From NCBI GenBank assembly GCA_013399875.1, contig VXAZ01009377.1, positions 81,859-145,858 of the forward strand: DNA of 64,000 nucleotides, read 5' to 3'. Shown here in pieces: positions 32,856-44,135 of the stretch (its first letter is position 1; every line of letters starts with the position of its first letter). The notes beneath the pieces were generated by a model. The model saw nothing but the letters and a program-made list of their open reading frames with translations. It made no database searches and was not told the DNA's origin. Both the position numbers and the translations under genes were made by a program. This DNA comes from Gymnorhina tibicen. Its lineage: Eukaryota; Chordata; Aves; Passeriformes; Artamidae.

Positions 32856-33455
32856 GGACGTGTTGTAAGCATTTGTTGAATATTGGTGGAAAAGTGAAAA
32901 TCTCTGTCGTTTCAAACACCGATTGGATCGTTCAGCTTTAAAAACGCCGAGGTTCTCTCGATTTCGGGGACATTCCGCACGTTTTCCTCAGCATTCCCAT
33001 CCCTCTGCTGCACTCCTGACTTTTCTGATGAGACTCAATGAACTGTCTGAGAGCAGGGAAGGCTGAATGTCCTTAATTAATTAAAAAATCCAGGCAAGGA
33101 CTCAGAAATCCTCCCCCAGCAGGGGAGGAATGATTTAAGGCACAGCAAGATCAACAGGTGGAATTCAAAACAGAATCCCACACCTCTGGATCGTGCTCCA
33201 GCACCGCTCTTGGGGTCGGGATGAGGATGAGATTCCGGCTCTGGGCGCGGGAGCGCTCCCCGTCCCTGCTGCCCCAAACGCGCTGCGGGTGCCGGGGGCT
33301 CCCTGCCCCTTTGGCTCTGGTTTGATGAGTTTTAAAGGACGGCTCTCGGGCCCACCGGAGCCCCGCCTTCTGCTCCTTTCCGTGGTTTTTGTGTGGAGTT
33401 TTTTCCGGCTGTACTGGAGAAAAAAAATCCCGGATTGTGTCTCACCAGCGCCGCA
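32856..33455. other. Unique sequence, no gene recognised
   Basis: A CpG-rich patch lies at 33235-33365. No exon identified. Confidence 0.4.
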
Positions 33456-33660
33456 AACAATTAACTCCTCAGCCCGGGCTGACTTAATGTGCAGCTAATT
33501 TATTTTGTATCCGCCGCAGAGGCAGCGGAGGAATCAATAACCCAAACGCAGCGGAATTTTAATTTACTGCTTTCAGGAGAGCAGAGCAAACAAAAACCTC
33601 ATCAAAGTTTAATATTTCACCGTTAGTTTTTTTAAATAATGGATGCGCTCCGGAAGGGCC
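33456..33660. other. Candidate conserved noncoding island
   Basis: Repeat-free with GTGCAGCTAATTTATTTTGT, GCGGAATTTTAATTTACTGC and AAAGTTTAATATTTCACCGT. AT-rich cores sit between GC-rich flanks. Confidence 0.35.
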
Positions 33661-35054
33661 GCGCCTCGCGGAGCGCTGGTTTTCCGCGGATCTGAGCTCA
33701 GGGAAGGCGTCTCTCGTCTGTAAATCAGCGCAGCCAAACCCAAACCAAACCAGCGCCCTCGTCTTCGTCCTGCTCTGAGTTCAGAACTTCGTTTACCAGA
33801 AGTTTCCTTGGAATTTTTTTTCCCGCCCCGGGGGATTTGTTGACGTTTTGCACGTTGAGATGTTTATTGCAGGTTTTCAAGGAAAAACCTCTTCCTGTTG
33901 GTTTTTCGCGTGAAAGGTGGGATGCGGGATCCCACTGGGGCGGTTATCAATAAATAAACCCAAATTTAGGAGCGTTTATCCCTGCTGACCCTCATGATGT
34001 CGATCTCCTTGGAGCGATGGAAAACCACGATGGGGAGATCCACACTGGGATTTTCGGGGAGATTTCAGATGCGGGCTGGATCAAAGCCGGGGCAGCCGGG
34101 ATAAAAAAAAAAGAGAATTTCCTGGTTTTCTGCCTCCCTGGCTGGGCGAGCTCCAGGAGTGTGGAGAGGAACTGTCCTTGGAGGGAGCGGCTGGCGGGGC
34201 TCAGACCTTTGGGAGATGATGGAATTCCAGTAAAAGCTGGAATGCAGGGAAGGACGTTGTCCCTAGGTGGCTGTCCCAGCATTTTATCACCTTTTAGCTG
34301 GAAATCTCTTGTCTTGCCGCTGTTGCCTCTAAATCCCGAACCTTTTCCCAATCCCGCTCACCCTGCGAGCCCCGGCACACGGAGAGGAGCCGATGATCCT
34401 GGTTTATCCGGGGTTTTTTACGTTTTGGGGGGTATTTCCCTTTCCCTCCTGTGCGGCTTTTCCCAGTTTTCCCTCCGAAGCCACATCATCTAAACCCGTC
34501 CCGTCTCCTCTGCTCGGCGCTCCCCAGATAATTTGGGTTTTGTAGGGCTGAGAGCTCCAGTGAATAAAGCTTGGCCTGGTATTTCCTGCTCCTTCACGGA
34601 CCCTCTCCCCTCAGTTCCTGCCGCTGGAAGCTCTCAATCCTCCTTCTCCCGAATATTTCCTTTTGTTCAGGTGCTGAGGGATGTTTCGTGCTCGCGGAAT
34701 TTCACCGCTTCCTTTTTGGATCCTCTCCGCTGCTGATGCACCTGAGGTTTTATTCCCGGTCTCCCCAGGCGCCCGTGGTGCGTCCTGGTTCTTTGTCTCC
34801 CACGGTTTTTGTGGCTGTCCTTCTTTTTGGTTTTTATGCAGCTCGTTTAGGAGAGCGGGGAATGAAAGCACAGAAATCAGGGAATTCCACCTCTCCCTCC
34901 CCTGCTCCGGCAGTTTAACAACACCCGTGGAGCTGTCTCCCAGAATATTTTGGGGAGCGACGCTGTAGGTGATTGAACTGGAGAATAATTAAGTATTTTT
35001 TTACTTTTCCGACCACCAGACTCGTGGCCGGGAGCAAAGGGAGTTAAACCCCTC
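33661..35054. other. Unique sequence, no gene recognised
   Basis: Mixed composition; nothing identifiable. A run of about 10 A is at 34104-34113. Confidence 0.4.
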
Positions 35055-35165
35055 AAAATCCAAACGCTGGGGCTGGAAAAGAGCTCCAGGACTGAGTCCA
35101 AGCGGGGGCCGTCCCCACCTTGGTCGCCCAGCCCAGAGCCCTGAGTGCCACACCCGGCCACCAAA
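35055..35165 (-). repeat. CR1 LINE fragment, older subfamily
   Basis: GGGGCTGGAAAAGAGCTCCA, GACTGAGTCCAAGCGGGGGC and CAGCCCAGAGCCCTGAGTGC are reversed CR1 landmarks. Confidence 0.75.
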
Positions 35166-35667
35166 GGCTGTCCCCGAGCGATGCTGTGGAGATTGTAAAG
35201 AGGCCGAGGTTTTTCTTTCAGCACAGAGAAAAGCACTTCCGGGCATGTCATTTGCATTTCATTTGCATCTCGTTTTCAGCTGTGCTTTGTGGTGTGGGAT
35301 AAGCGAAATGCTGGAGTGATGAAAGGAAGCTGTGAGGAGGAGGACGGGGATCGATGGGAGGATTGGGGTTGTGTGGGTTCATCCCTGCTGGAAGTGACCT
35401 CCAGGGCTGGGAGCTGCTGGGGTGGGGCTGCTGCTCCACCCTGGAGCCCAGAGCCGGGGCAGAGTTAAGGACTGGGCTGTGAAAACAGGGATGGAATGGG
35501 AGCAGGATCCGTGCTGGGCCTCGTCTGAGGGCTGAAGGAGCGCGGGGAGAGAGCGGGAGACGTGAGGGAAGAACTGACTTTGGGAAGTGCAAAGAATTCC
35601 TGAGGGGAAGATGTGGAACAGGAACAGTCTGAGCTGCCCTGTAGGGCCCAGCTCCGAGTCAGGAGGG
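35166..35667. other. Unique sequence, no gene recognised
   Basis: A short motif repeat TCATTTGCATTTCATTTGCA lies near 35248, with two octamer-like ATTTGCAT words. Otherwise nothing recognised. Confidence 0.4.
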
Positions 35668-35866
35668 CAGGAATCCCACAGGGAATATCCCATGGCCCTG
35701 GGCAGGTATCCCACAGGGAATATCCCATGGCCCTGGGCAGGAATCCCACAGGGAACATCCCATGGCCCTGGGCAGGTATCCCACAGGGAATATCCCATGG
35801 TGCTGGGCAGGAATCCCACAGGGAATATCCCATGGCCCTGGGCAGGAATCCCACAGGAACTTCCTT
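35668..35866 (+). repeat. 35-bp minisatellite, about 6 copies
   Basis: ATCCCACAGGGA starts at 35673 and repeats every 35 bp to 35848; the last copy is partial. The unit continues ATATCCCATGGCCCTGGGCAGG. One copy has TGCTGGG in place of CCCTGGG. Confidence 0.95.
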
Positions 35867-35943
35867 CTCTTTCTCAGAAGTCACAGAAAATGGCTGAGGA
35901 GCTTCCAACGGGAACACGGCTTCTTGGGAGCAGATTGCAGTTT

Positions 35944-36225
35944 CATGGAATCCCAGAGTGGTTTGGGTTGGGAGGGACCTTAAATCCTACCCATTCCCAG
36001 CCCTGCCATGGCAGGGACAGCTCCCACTGTCCCAGGCTGCTCCCAGCCCCAGGGTCCAGCCCGGCCTTGGGCACTGCCAGGGATCCAGGGGCAGCCACAG
36101 CTGCTCTGGCAATTCCAGCCCAGCCCCTCCCCACCCTCCCAGCCAGGAATTCCTAATTCCCAAAATCCCATCTAAATCTCTCCTCCTTTAGTTCCAGACC
36201 GTTCCCCCTGCCCTGTAAAAACCTC
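35944..36225 (-). repeat. CR1 LINE, 5'-truncated
   Basis: The reversed tail ATGGAATCCCAGAGTGGTTT is followed by the common body to AGCCAGGAATTCC, then a diverged CCATCTAAATCTCTCCTCC segment. Confidence 0.9.
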
Positions 36226-37620
36226 CTGAGTGGAATCCTGGCTGGGTGGGGTGTGTTCCATCCCGGGCAGGGTCTGCCCTTGCCCCCCTTGGCTGCCCGG
36301 ATGTGGATCCCAGCTCCCCTCCCAGCTCCTTTCTCTGGGTTTAGGGCTGGAATCTGTGCTTGGGGTTCTGGGGAAGAGAAGAGGAGCTCGCGGGGGTTCC
36401 CCGGGCCCAGACGGGGCTGGGAGCGCCGGGAGAGGCAGTGGGAACAGAAGGGTCTGGGGGAGAGAGCAGCACCTCTGCGAGGCGGGCTGAGCTCAGGAGA
36501 AGGGGAAGGAGCTGCCGGGGGCTTTTCCCTCTCTGGGGTGTTCCCTGTGGGAGCCAGGCCCCGCTTCCCTGCTCCCGGCTCAGCTCCTCTCGTCCCAGCT
36601 TGCGCTGCCTTGAACACAGCTCGTCTCTCACCTCTGACAGCTCCATCCTTCCCTCCCGCTCCGCCTGGCCTGTGGACATGCGGGAGCAGCGCCGGGCTCC
36701 CTGTGTGAGCCCAGAAAACACGGAGCTGGTGCAGGGAAAGCCTGATCAGTCATTGTGAGCTTTCCTTGCCACGCGGAATTAATGAGCTTCAGCCTGGAGG
36801 TGGAGCAGGACGGAGCAGAAAGGCTTCCCGGGGCGACCGCTGGAATAAATTGCTGCTGTTGCTGAGGCTGATGGACTGACCAGCAGGCAGGAGCTCTCAG
36901 ATTAATAACCCAGACTTCCTCACACGCTCCTCTCGCCGCTCGTGGCCTCAGAGAAAAGTTAGAGCTGATTTACTGACTGCGGTAACCCCGCGGAGTTTGC
37001 GGGAAGGGCCCCGTCTGATGTCCCCGATCCATCACTGGGCGCAGCAGCACCTCCAGCTCGCTTATTCCGGGGGTGTTTGTCCATAAGGAACGCGGCTGGG
37101 TTGTTTTTGGGGTTCATAAATGATAAAGATGATGCGTCCAGGGTGAGGGGTGTCCGGCGCTGCTCACCGTCGGTGTGTGCGCACCACAAACAGCCCGGGC
37201 TCCCCGATTCATTCCCCTCGTTCCTTGTACAGAAGGAATAAATGGATCCGTGCTGGTCGCCCAGGATTTCTGGAACAGCGGGAATGAAACGGAGCCTCCT
37301 GGTTCCTGGACCCCCACGTGGAGCAGAGCACACGAGCTCTGCATTGCTCTCCGTCACCGGAGACATGGTGTGGATGTTTTCCTGGCAGCTCTGAGCTGCT
37401 GGAGCGGTGGGAACGCAGTAAATCTCCTTTTTCGGATCTGCTTGAGAGGCGTCCGCGTGTCTCTGGCCGGGCTTGTGGCCGCAGGACTCAGGGAGGTCAC
37501 AAAGCCCTGAGGGAACTTCTCCTTCAGAGGCAAAGCTGGGAGTTCTCACCCAGAGACTTCAGCCCTGAACCGCCCGACTCTCCACATCTGCTCTGAGCTC
37601 GCAGTTCCCAGCAAACTTAG
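36226..37620. other. Unique sequence, no gene recognised
   Basis: 36350-36700 is GC-rich. 36740-36960 is repeat-free with GGAATTAATGAGCTTCAGCC. A minus-strand frame of 196 codons at 36959-37549 is not in a repeat but has no recognisable domain. Confidence 0.35.
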
Positions 37621-37657
37621 AGAGTCGTGGAATCACTGGGCTTGGAAAAGCCCTCCA
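37621..37657 (-). repeat. CR1 LINE 3' tail remnant, head-to-head with the next copy
   Basis: GTCGTGGAATCACTGGGCTT GGAAAAGCCCTCCAAGA is a reversed CR1 end that stops where a plus-strand CR1 begins. Confidence 0.75.
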
Positions 37658-37945
37658 AGACAGGACACAGGGAATGGGCTCCCACTGCCAGAGGGCAGGG
37701 ATGGATGGGATATTGGGAAGGAATTCCTGTCTGGGAGGGTGGGGAGGCCCTGGAATAGAATTCCCAGAGCAGCTGTGGCTGCCCCTGGATCCCTGGCAGT
37801 GCCCAAGGCCAGGCTGGACCCTGGGGCTGGGAGCAGCCTGGGACAGTGGGAGGTGTCCCTGCCATGGCAGGGGTGGGATGGGATGGGATGAGATGGGCTT
37901 TAACTCCCTTCCATCCCAAACCATTCCACGATTCCTACGGAGCAC
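37658..37945 (+). repeat. CR1 LINE, 5'-truncated
   Basis: It begins at CAGGACACAGGGAATGGGCT and ends at CATCCCAAACCATTCCACGA. A short GGGAT pentamer run (37877-37899) lies just before the tail. Confidence 0.9.
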
Positions 37946-38787
37946 TGGAATTGTTAATTAATCTCTCAGAGTGAACACTGAGTAACTGGGTTTTATTTTG
38001 TTTTCCCTGCGTGCTCCTCCGGCTCCTCCAGTCTCTCCCAGGGGCTCACTCCCCGCACACAGAAATGCCAGACCTCAGGAAGAGAATGCATTTAAACGTT
38101 CGCTGTTCGCCCTGCAAGTGGATTTTTATTCTGGTCCTTGTGGTGTTCCCTGATTTTGTTGCTTGTTGAGAGGAGCCTCGTCTCGAGTGAGCATTAATCT
38201 GTTTTTAATTGTGGTGTCGAAAATGATTTAACGTCTGCCAGCGACGGCTGAGACATAAAATTTAGATGTTTCAAATGAAATGGAAAAGGTTTGACTGTTT
38301 CAAAACATCTCAGTCATCCTGGCGTCCTGCCCGGCGCTAATGCCTATCTCCAGAAAACCAGTGCCAGGAGGACTTGGATTCCGGGTTTTGTGGGAAGTGG
38401 AGGCACCGTTTTCTCCCCGCGGCCAATTCCTCGCGTTCGGTTTGGAGGTGCTGGAGGGAGGGCAAAGAGCCCGAGAGGCACAGAAACCTCCTGGTCCTGG
38501 CAGTGAGGATGTGACAGCCGGGTGGGGGAACGTTCCAGAGGAACAGGGAGCGGGATCGGGAGCGGGATTGGGAGCGGGATGGGGAAGGAGCGGCCGAGCC
38601 GCAGATTTCCGCCTTGCTCTGAGGGCAGCCGCGCCAAATGAATCCTCGGCCGAGGCTCAGGCCAGCCCCGCTTGGATTCCACAGAGCCAGAGCTCAGCGC
38701 TTGGTCCCACACCAAATCTGTGGGATTAGGGATGTGCTTTCCATGAAGGTGCTGTCCCCAAGTCACCACCATCCCGCATCCCACCAT
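37946..38787. other. Unique sequence, no gene recognised
   Basis: 38060-38310 is AT-richer and repeat-free. A short GGGAGCGGGAT triplicate lies at 38548-38585. Confidence 0.4.
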
Positions 38788-38842
38788 CACAGCTCGGCCT
38801 TGGAGAGCTTCTCCAACCCCGGCGATTCCACAATTCCACATC
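38788..38842 (+). repeat. CR1 LINE 3' tail remnant
   Basis: GGCCTTGGAGAGCTTCTCCA ACCCCGGCGATTCCACAATT is a diverged CR1 terminus. Confidence 0.6.
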
Positions 38843-39049
38843 CTCCCAGAGGTCTCCCAGCTCTTCCCAGTTTCTGGCTTTTCTCCCTCACAGTTACTGA
38901 GATATTTCAGCAGTTTAACACAATCCCTTTCCCATGATTTTTTCCGGGAGCTGCAGCTATTTCAGGAGCGTCTGACAAGAGCTTGACCTCCCCAGCTCAG
39001 GCAGAGTCCAAATCCCTTCCTGGTGGAAAACCGGGCTGGGAACGGGCAG
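38843..39049. other. Unique sequence, no gene recognised
   Basis: No feature recognised. Confidence 0.4.
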
Positions 39050-39690
39050 GAATTATCTCCGGTTCGTTAAACCCGGGGTTCCTTCACTCTCACTCCTGAT
39101 TAACTCGTCTCACTTATCCCTCTCCGTATCCCGTTGTTCCCTCCCTGGACGGGGTCTTTGTGCAAACACACTTTAATTACTTTTCTAATTAGGCAGCGGC
39201 CAATCAGCGCCGAGGCGCCTCTCGCACCCGGCTGAAATCTTCGCGGGTTTTGCCGTGGATTGCACACAACTCCTCGTTAACTTTCCCGGGTCTAATTAAG
39301 TCTCTCTCCTCATTTTCGCCCCTCCGGGATCGCTCCTCGCCAGTTCTCCCGGTGGCATTAATCCAGGTGACACCATCAAATCTCACGGTTTTTTAGAGGA
39401 AAGTGCGTTTGAGAAAACAAAGTTTTGTGGCAGCCTTTTTCCGGGTTGTTTTGAAAGGAGGCTCCTTTCTGCTGCAAATGAGTTAAAAAAGCAATCTGTA
39501 AAGGTCAGAAATGCGAATTTCAGGTGGCTGGAAGAGTTTGAACAAAGTTAAAATGTTACTACTGCGGATTCCGGATTTTTAAAGTGCAAATTAATGGTTT
39601 TAGAACAACATCCGAAATTGAAGAAGGAGAAGCTGCCGAACCTCTGTGGTAAGGATGTGACGCCTGTCAGAAAACGTCACCGGAACTTGA
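39050..39690. other. Candidate conserved noncoding cluster
   Basis: Over 600 bp without recognised repeats, holding CTTTAATTACTTTTCTAATT, GTCTAATTAAGTCTCTCTCC, AAAGTTAAAATGTTACTACT and GTGCAAATTAATGG. It is one of the cleanest and most AT-rich unique blocks in the window. Confidence 0.35.
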
Positions 39691-40424
39691 TCTTAAATCC
39701 AAATTATCTTCTCCCAGTGGCCTCTCCCTGACCCTAAAAAGCCATTTCCAAAGAGTCCGTTATTAACGGGACTCCTTTAACAACCCCTTCCTTAAATGTT
39801 TGGGATTCGCTTCCATGAAAAGCTGTTTTCAGTGCTCACGTGCAGACAGTTCACATCTCTCGTGGCCTCTCGATGGCGTCTGGCGGCTCTTTGGTCATTC
39901 CCTGTTTCCTCTGGAATGGTGCGCAGGGATTTAGAGGAGGCGTGAATGGGAACCACACGGATAAACATGGAATAACATGTTAGTGGGATAAACAGGGAAT
40001 GACATGGATAAACCCTCCAGCGGGGCTCTGGGAATGAATCCCCACCCCCGTGGATTCTCTGGGACACGGAACCCTGTGAAGAACACTGGGAATTTCAGTT
40101 TATCCCTGAAATTTGCTGTTTCCTCTTTTTGTGCCTGGCCTGGATCTGCCCCCACATCTGAGCATTTATGGGAATTGCTGATGCTGCTCTGTGCTTCCAG
40201 ACCTTCTTCCTTTTGGAATGCTGGATTAGCTGCCTGCTCCCCCGCCTCGGAGCGCTTGGGTTCCATCTCCTCCCGTGTCCTGAGCAGGGATGAGACCGGG
40301 AAGCAAAGACAAGGCTGACGTGGACATGAACATTCCCATTTTTCCCTTGGCTCTCTCAGCTTGACAGCGAAGCCCTTGGATACATTTTCGGGAAGTTCCA
40401 AAGAGCCCGCTCAACACTGCGTGG
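39691..40424. other. Unique sequence, no gene recognised
   Basis: Two short direct repeats near 39960-40010 (GGGATAAACAGGGAATGACA type). No gene recognised. Confidence 0.4.
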
Positions 40425-40690
40425 AACCACGGAGTTGTCCGGGCTGGAAAATCCCTCCGGGAATCACCAAGTCCGACCATGAGCCAGCACCACCACGGCC
40501 ACCACCAAACCCCGTCCCCGAGCGCCACATCCACGTGGTTTTTGAGCACTTCCAGGGCTGGGGACTCCGCCACTGCCCCGGGAAGCCTTTTCCACAATTT
40601 CACAACTTTTCTGGAAGAAATTGTTCCCCGTATCCAACGGAAACATTTCCTGGTGCAGTTTGAGGCCGTTCCCTCTCGGTTCCATTGCGG
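40425..40690 (-). repeat. CR1 LINE, diverged long fragment
   Basis: Reversed landmarks in order: GGGCTGGAAAATCCCTCCGG, CACTTCCAGGGCTGGGGACT, GCCCCGGGAAGCCTTTTCCA and TGCAGTTTGAGGCCGTTCCC. This is the older bird-wide CR1 3' region. Confidence 0.8.
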
Positions 40691-41904
40691 GGTGGGAGGG
40701 GTCACGTTTGCAGCTCTGCCTCAACATTCCAAGGGCTGAAGAATCCCACGGAAACCAGGTCCCCATGGAACAGCAGCCTCAGGACCGAGGTGCCGCCTTC
40801 CTGTCCTTTGTGCCCGCCTGGAGCCACCCCCTGGCTCTGCTGATTCCTTGGGGCTGGTCCCAAACTCCTCTGGAGCCAGTGCCGTGCCTTATCCCGAATT
40901 TCCCATATGAAAATTCCCATCCTGCTGCTGGTGGGACTCACCCAGCTGGCCAAAAAGGGGCCTAAACTTGGGAAAGGCTTTCTGCTCCTCTCTGTTTTCC
41001 CAGTTTTCCTCTTTCCGATCCAGGATGTTCTTCTCCAACAATTCCCACACCTTCCCACTTGGCGATTTTTAAAGAGATATTCCATGTTAACAAATCCACA
41101 CTTCTTGGGCTGCTTCCCTAAAGGATGCATTTAGAACCCTAAGAAATGTTGGGATTTACCCTCTGGAATTTGCTCCTCCAGACCCCGCATGTTGAGGTGT
41201 GGAAAAGAAACATTCCAGTGATTAACAATCCATTCCAGTAATTGCTCGGGTTTTTTTGGGGGGAAAAAAAAAAATCCTTTTTCCACTTTTAATTTCCCTG
41301 ATTTTAGCTTCCAACTGCTGCTTCTTATCCTGCCTTTCTTCCTGAGATGAAAGCGTTTTTCCCTTCTCCTCGTGGAAGTGCTCCCGTGTTTGTAACGTTC
41401 CCTCTCATTTTCCTCCTTTTGATGAACAAACCCGGCGATTCCTTTGAATATTTTCAAGCAAGAAATTTTCTTCAGCCTTTGAGTTATCCTGGCAGTTTTC
41501 TCCTGGCTCTTCTCCAGCTTTTCTCCCATGAGAATAAAATATTAGGAAAAAAGCAGCTCCCGTCTCTCCGGGCACCTTCCAGCGCGGATTTCTCCGGCGC
41601 AGCACCCAGAGGTTAAACATTCCCGTTTAACCACGCCCTGCCTGCCTTTCCCGGTGTATCCATGGGTTTCTCAGCCACCCTGCTGTTCCGGGAGCTGGCG
41701 TTGCTCCTCGTGGCGCAGAAAGGTCGTGGAGCTGCGTGGAAATGAGGAGGATTCAGTAAAAAACGGATTTATTTTGTGTCCTGGAGTTGAGACTCTCCTA
41801 TCAGAGCTGTTCTCCGGTCACAGCAGGAGCGGGAAAACTGTCCTGGAAGCGTTGCAGCCTCATGAAATCAGGGAATGGTCCTCTAGGATCATCTGGCTCC
41901 AAAC
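40691..41904. other. Unique sequence, no gene recognised
   Basis: A T/A run (TTTTTTTGGGGGGAAAAAAA) lies at 41251-41273. No coding signal recognised. Confidence 0.4.
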
Positions 41905-41965
41905 GCAGGGGTTTAAGGTCCCTTCCAGCCCAGAGTATTCCGTGGTTCTCTGCTGATTTCCGTGA
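41905..41965 (+). repeat. CR1 LINE 3' tail remnant
   Basis: GGGTTTAAGGTCCCTTCCAG CCCAGAGTATTCCGTGGTTC is the sense CR1 end. Confidence 0.7.
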
Positions 41966-42218
41966 GCCGCGGCCGCGGGTTCCTGGTGAACGCTGATGTG
42001 GTGGAGGAGGCCCCCTCAAATCTCCCTGATTTTTTGGGGACGTGGCCGTGAGGAGTTCTCTGCAAAGCCTTCGACCAGCCTGCAGTTCCACGGATGGAAT
42101 GGGATTCTCCAGGGTTTTCTCCTGGTTTTCGTGGCAAAGCTGGGGTCTGGCTGAGCAAGTTTGGTCCCAGGCTCGCGGGGACTGGGGAGAGTTTTGGCTG
42201 TGGCTACGACTCATTCCA
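41966..42218. other. Unique sequence, no gene recognised
   Basis: No feature recognised. Confidence 0.4.
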
Positions 42219-42770
42219 GTTCAGCCTCTTTGGGATCTTCCCAGCCCGTTTGGGATCTCCTGGCACTCAGTTCAGCTCATTTGGGATCTTCCTGGGTCTC
42301 AGTTCAGCTCATTTGGGATCTTCCTGGGTCTGAATTCAGCCCCTTTGGGATTTCCTGGTGCTCAGTTCAGCCCCTTTGGGATCTCCTGGCGCTCGGTTCA
42401 GCCCCTTTGGGATCTCCTGGCCCTCAGTTCAGCCCATTTGGGATCTCCTGGCCCTTGGTTCAGTCCCTTTGGGATCTCCTGGCCCTCAGTTCAGCCCCTT
42501 TGGGATTTCCTGGCCCTCAGTTCAGCCCCTTTGGGATTTCCTGGTGCTCAGTTCAGCCCCTTTGGGATCTCCTGGCCCTCAGTTCAGCCCCTTTGGGATT
42601 TCCTGGTGCTCGGTTCAGCCCCTTTGGGATCTCCTGGCCCTCAGTTCAGCCCCTTTGGGATCTTCCTGGATCTGAATTCAGCCCCTTTGGGATCTCCTGG
42701 CCCTCGGTTCAGCCCCTTTGGGATCTCCTGGCCCTCGGTTCAGTCCCTTTGGGATTTCCTGGTCCTTGTG
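42219..42770 (+). repeat. 31-bp minisatellite, about 18 copies
   Basis: The unit is TTCAGCCCCTTTGGGAT[CT]T CCTGGCCCTCAG. Variant copies with GGTGCTCAG or GGATCTGAA endings alternate, and the first three or four copies use CTCATTTGGGATCTTCC. Because 31 is not a multiple of 3, each long frame reads all three phases in turn, giving a 31-residue period. Confidence 0.97.
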
Positions 42771-42892
42771 CTCGGATCACTTTTGATCCTGCTCCAGGAG
42801 ATGATGCTGTGGCACAGACAGAGTGGGAGCTTGGATTTGATGCTCTTCCCCTGGAGTTTCTGCCCTGTTCGAAGTAATTTAGGACAAACTCC

Positions 42893-42977
42893 CTTTGGAG
42901 CGATTCCCGGGATGTTCAGGGAGGGCTGGAAGCCGCTTTGGAGCAATTCCTGGGTGTTCAGGGAGGGCTGGAAGCCC
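42893..42977 (+). repeat. 43-bp tandem duplication
   Basis: CTTTGGAGC[GA]ATTCC followed by GTTCAGGGAGGGCTGGAAGC occurs twice, starting at 42893 and 42936. Confidence 0.92.
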
Positions 42978-43067
42978 CCGGACAGTGTTTGTGTGCCTCA
43001 GTGTCCAGTCCTGGGTGCAGGGCGAGGGTGGAGTGAGTTTGGTTTGTTCTCAGCTCCGGGTGAGCCC

Positions 43068-43145
43068 TGAGCTCCTCGAGTGCCACATCCGGGGGCTTTT
43101 GGAACACTTCCAGGGACGGGGATTCCACCAATTCCCTCTTCTCGT
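43068..43145 (-). repeat. CR1 LINE fragment
   Basis: CTCGAGTGCCACATCCGGGG and AACACTTCCAGGGACGGGGA are reversed CR1 interior words; the tail is missing. Confidence 0.7.
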
Positions 43146-43924
43146 GCCGAGCAGGTTTGAAGAAGCTGCCGGGGGCGAAGCTTTGCACCCGGACTGTGCT
43201 GCCTTAGTGGCTGCTCTCGGTGATTTCCCGACTTCAGCGTCGCCGCGATCTCTGTCCTTACAGAACGAGCGCGAGCCCGGTCTCCTGCGCTTTTCCGTCC
43301 ATCCCGGTTCTCTCGGCCCCTTGGGGATGCTTTGCACCCTGCCCCGAACACGCTGGGGTTTCTGTGGTGTCGGTGTCTCGTTTCTGTCCCTCCGCGTCCG
43401 CTCTCGGAGAACCGGGCGGCGCTCGGAGGGAGCAGGGAACGCGCCGGGCGATGGTGAGACGGATAAACAAAGGGAGCCGGTGAATTATGCATATTCCTGA
43501 GCGTTCACCTTGGGGAAGCGGCAGATCTGGGGAATGGATGACTGGCAAAGACCTTGAAGAGCGGCTCTGTGGGGCTTATTTATTTTTTTATCAGCGCGGT
43601 GTCGGAGGAAGATGAATTATCCGCCAGAAGGGCCTTGAGGGATCCGGGTTTATTCTCGCTGTACAAGTTTCAGGACAATAAAGTGACTCTGTTCTCCAGT
43701 GCTCCTGATGAGCTGCTGGAGGCACCAGGATTATCCAGCCTGGAGATGCAAATGAGGGCATTTCACAGCTCTCCCTGGATTTTATGATCCTCATTAAGCC
43801 CAGGGGAACAGCTGAGCTCTTGGATGTCGATCACACCCAGCCGGGATCATCCACTGCCCCGAAACACCGATCCCTTCCCTGAGGGCACCTGGAGCCAGGG
43901 AAGGGCTGGGCAGAACTGATGATA
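43146..43924. other. Unique sequence; possible conserved noncoding part at 43440-43790
   Basis: 43250-43440 is CpG-rich. 43470-43640 has GGTGAATTATGCATATTCCT and TTATTTATTTTTTTATCAGC and contains no recognised repeat. No exon identified. Confidence 0.35.
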
Positions 43925-44135
43925 AATGTTCCAGAATCCCTGAGGCTGGAAAAGCCCTCCCAGACCCCTGATCCAGCCTGTGCCCACCTTGTCCCCAGCC
44001 CAGAGCCCTGAGTGCCACCTCCAGGAATTCCTGGGACACCTCCAGGGATGGGCACTCCAAACCTCCCTGGGCAGCCCCTGCCAAGGCCTGAGCGCCCTTT
44101 CCATAGGGAAATTCCTGCTGGTGTCCCAGCAGGGA
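43925..44135 (-). repeat. CR1 LINE, older subfamily
   Basis: CTGAGGCTGGAAAAGCCCTC, CCCAGAGCCCTGAGTGCCAC, CTCCAGGGATGGGCACTCCA and CCCTTTCCATAGGGAAATTC appear in reversed order of a sense CR1. Confidence 0.85.

Noticed and set aside
32104..32941. Frames made mostly of X
   Set aside because: They span the 368-N gap.
36959..37549. 196-codon minus-strand frame outside repeats, considered as an exon
   Set aside because: A GTGAGC donor-like word exists near 37167, but no pyrimidine-rich acceptor or known domain supports an exon.
42042..43070. 342-codon plus frame with a 31-residue repeat
   Set aside because: Created by the 31-bp minisatellite; no conserved domain.
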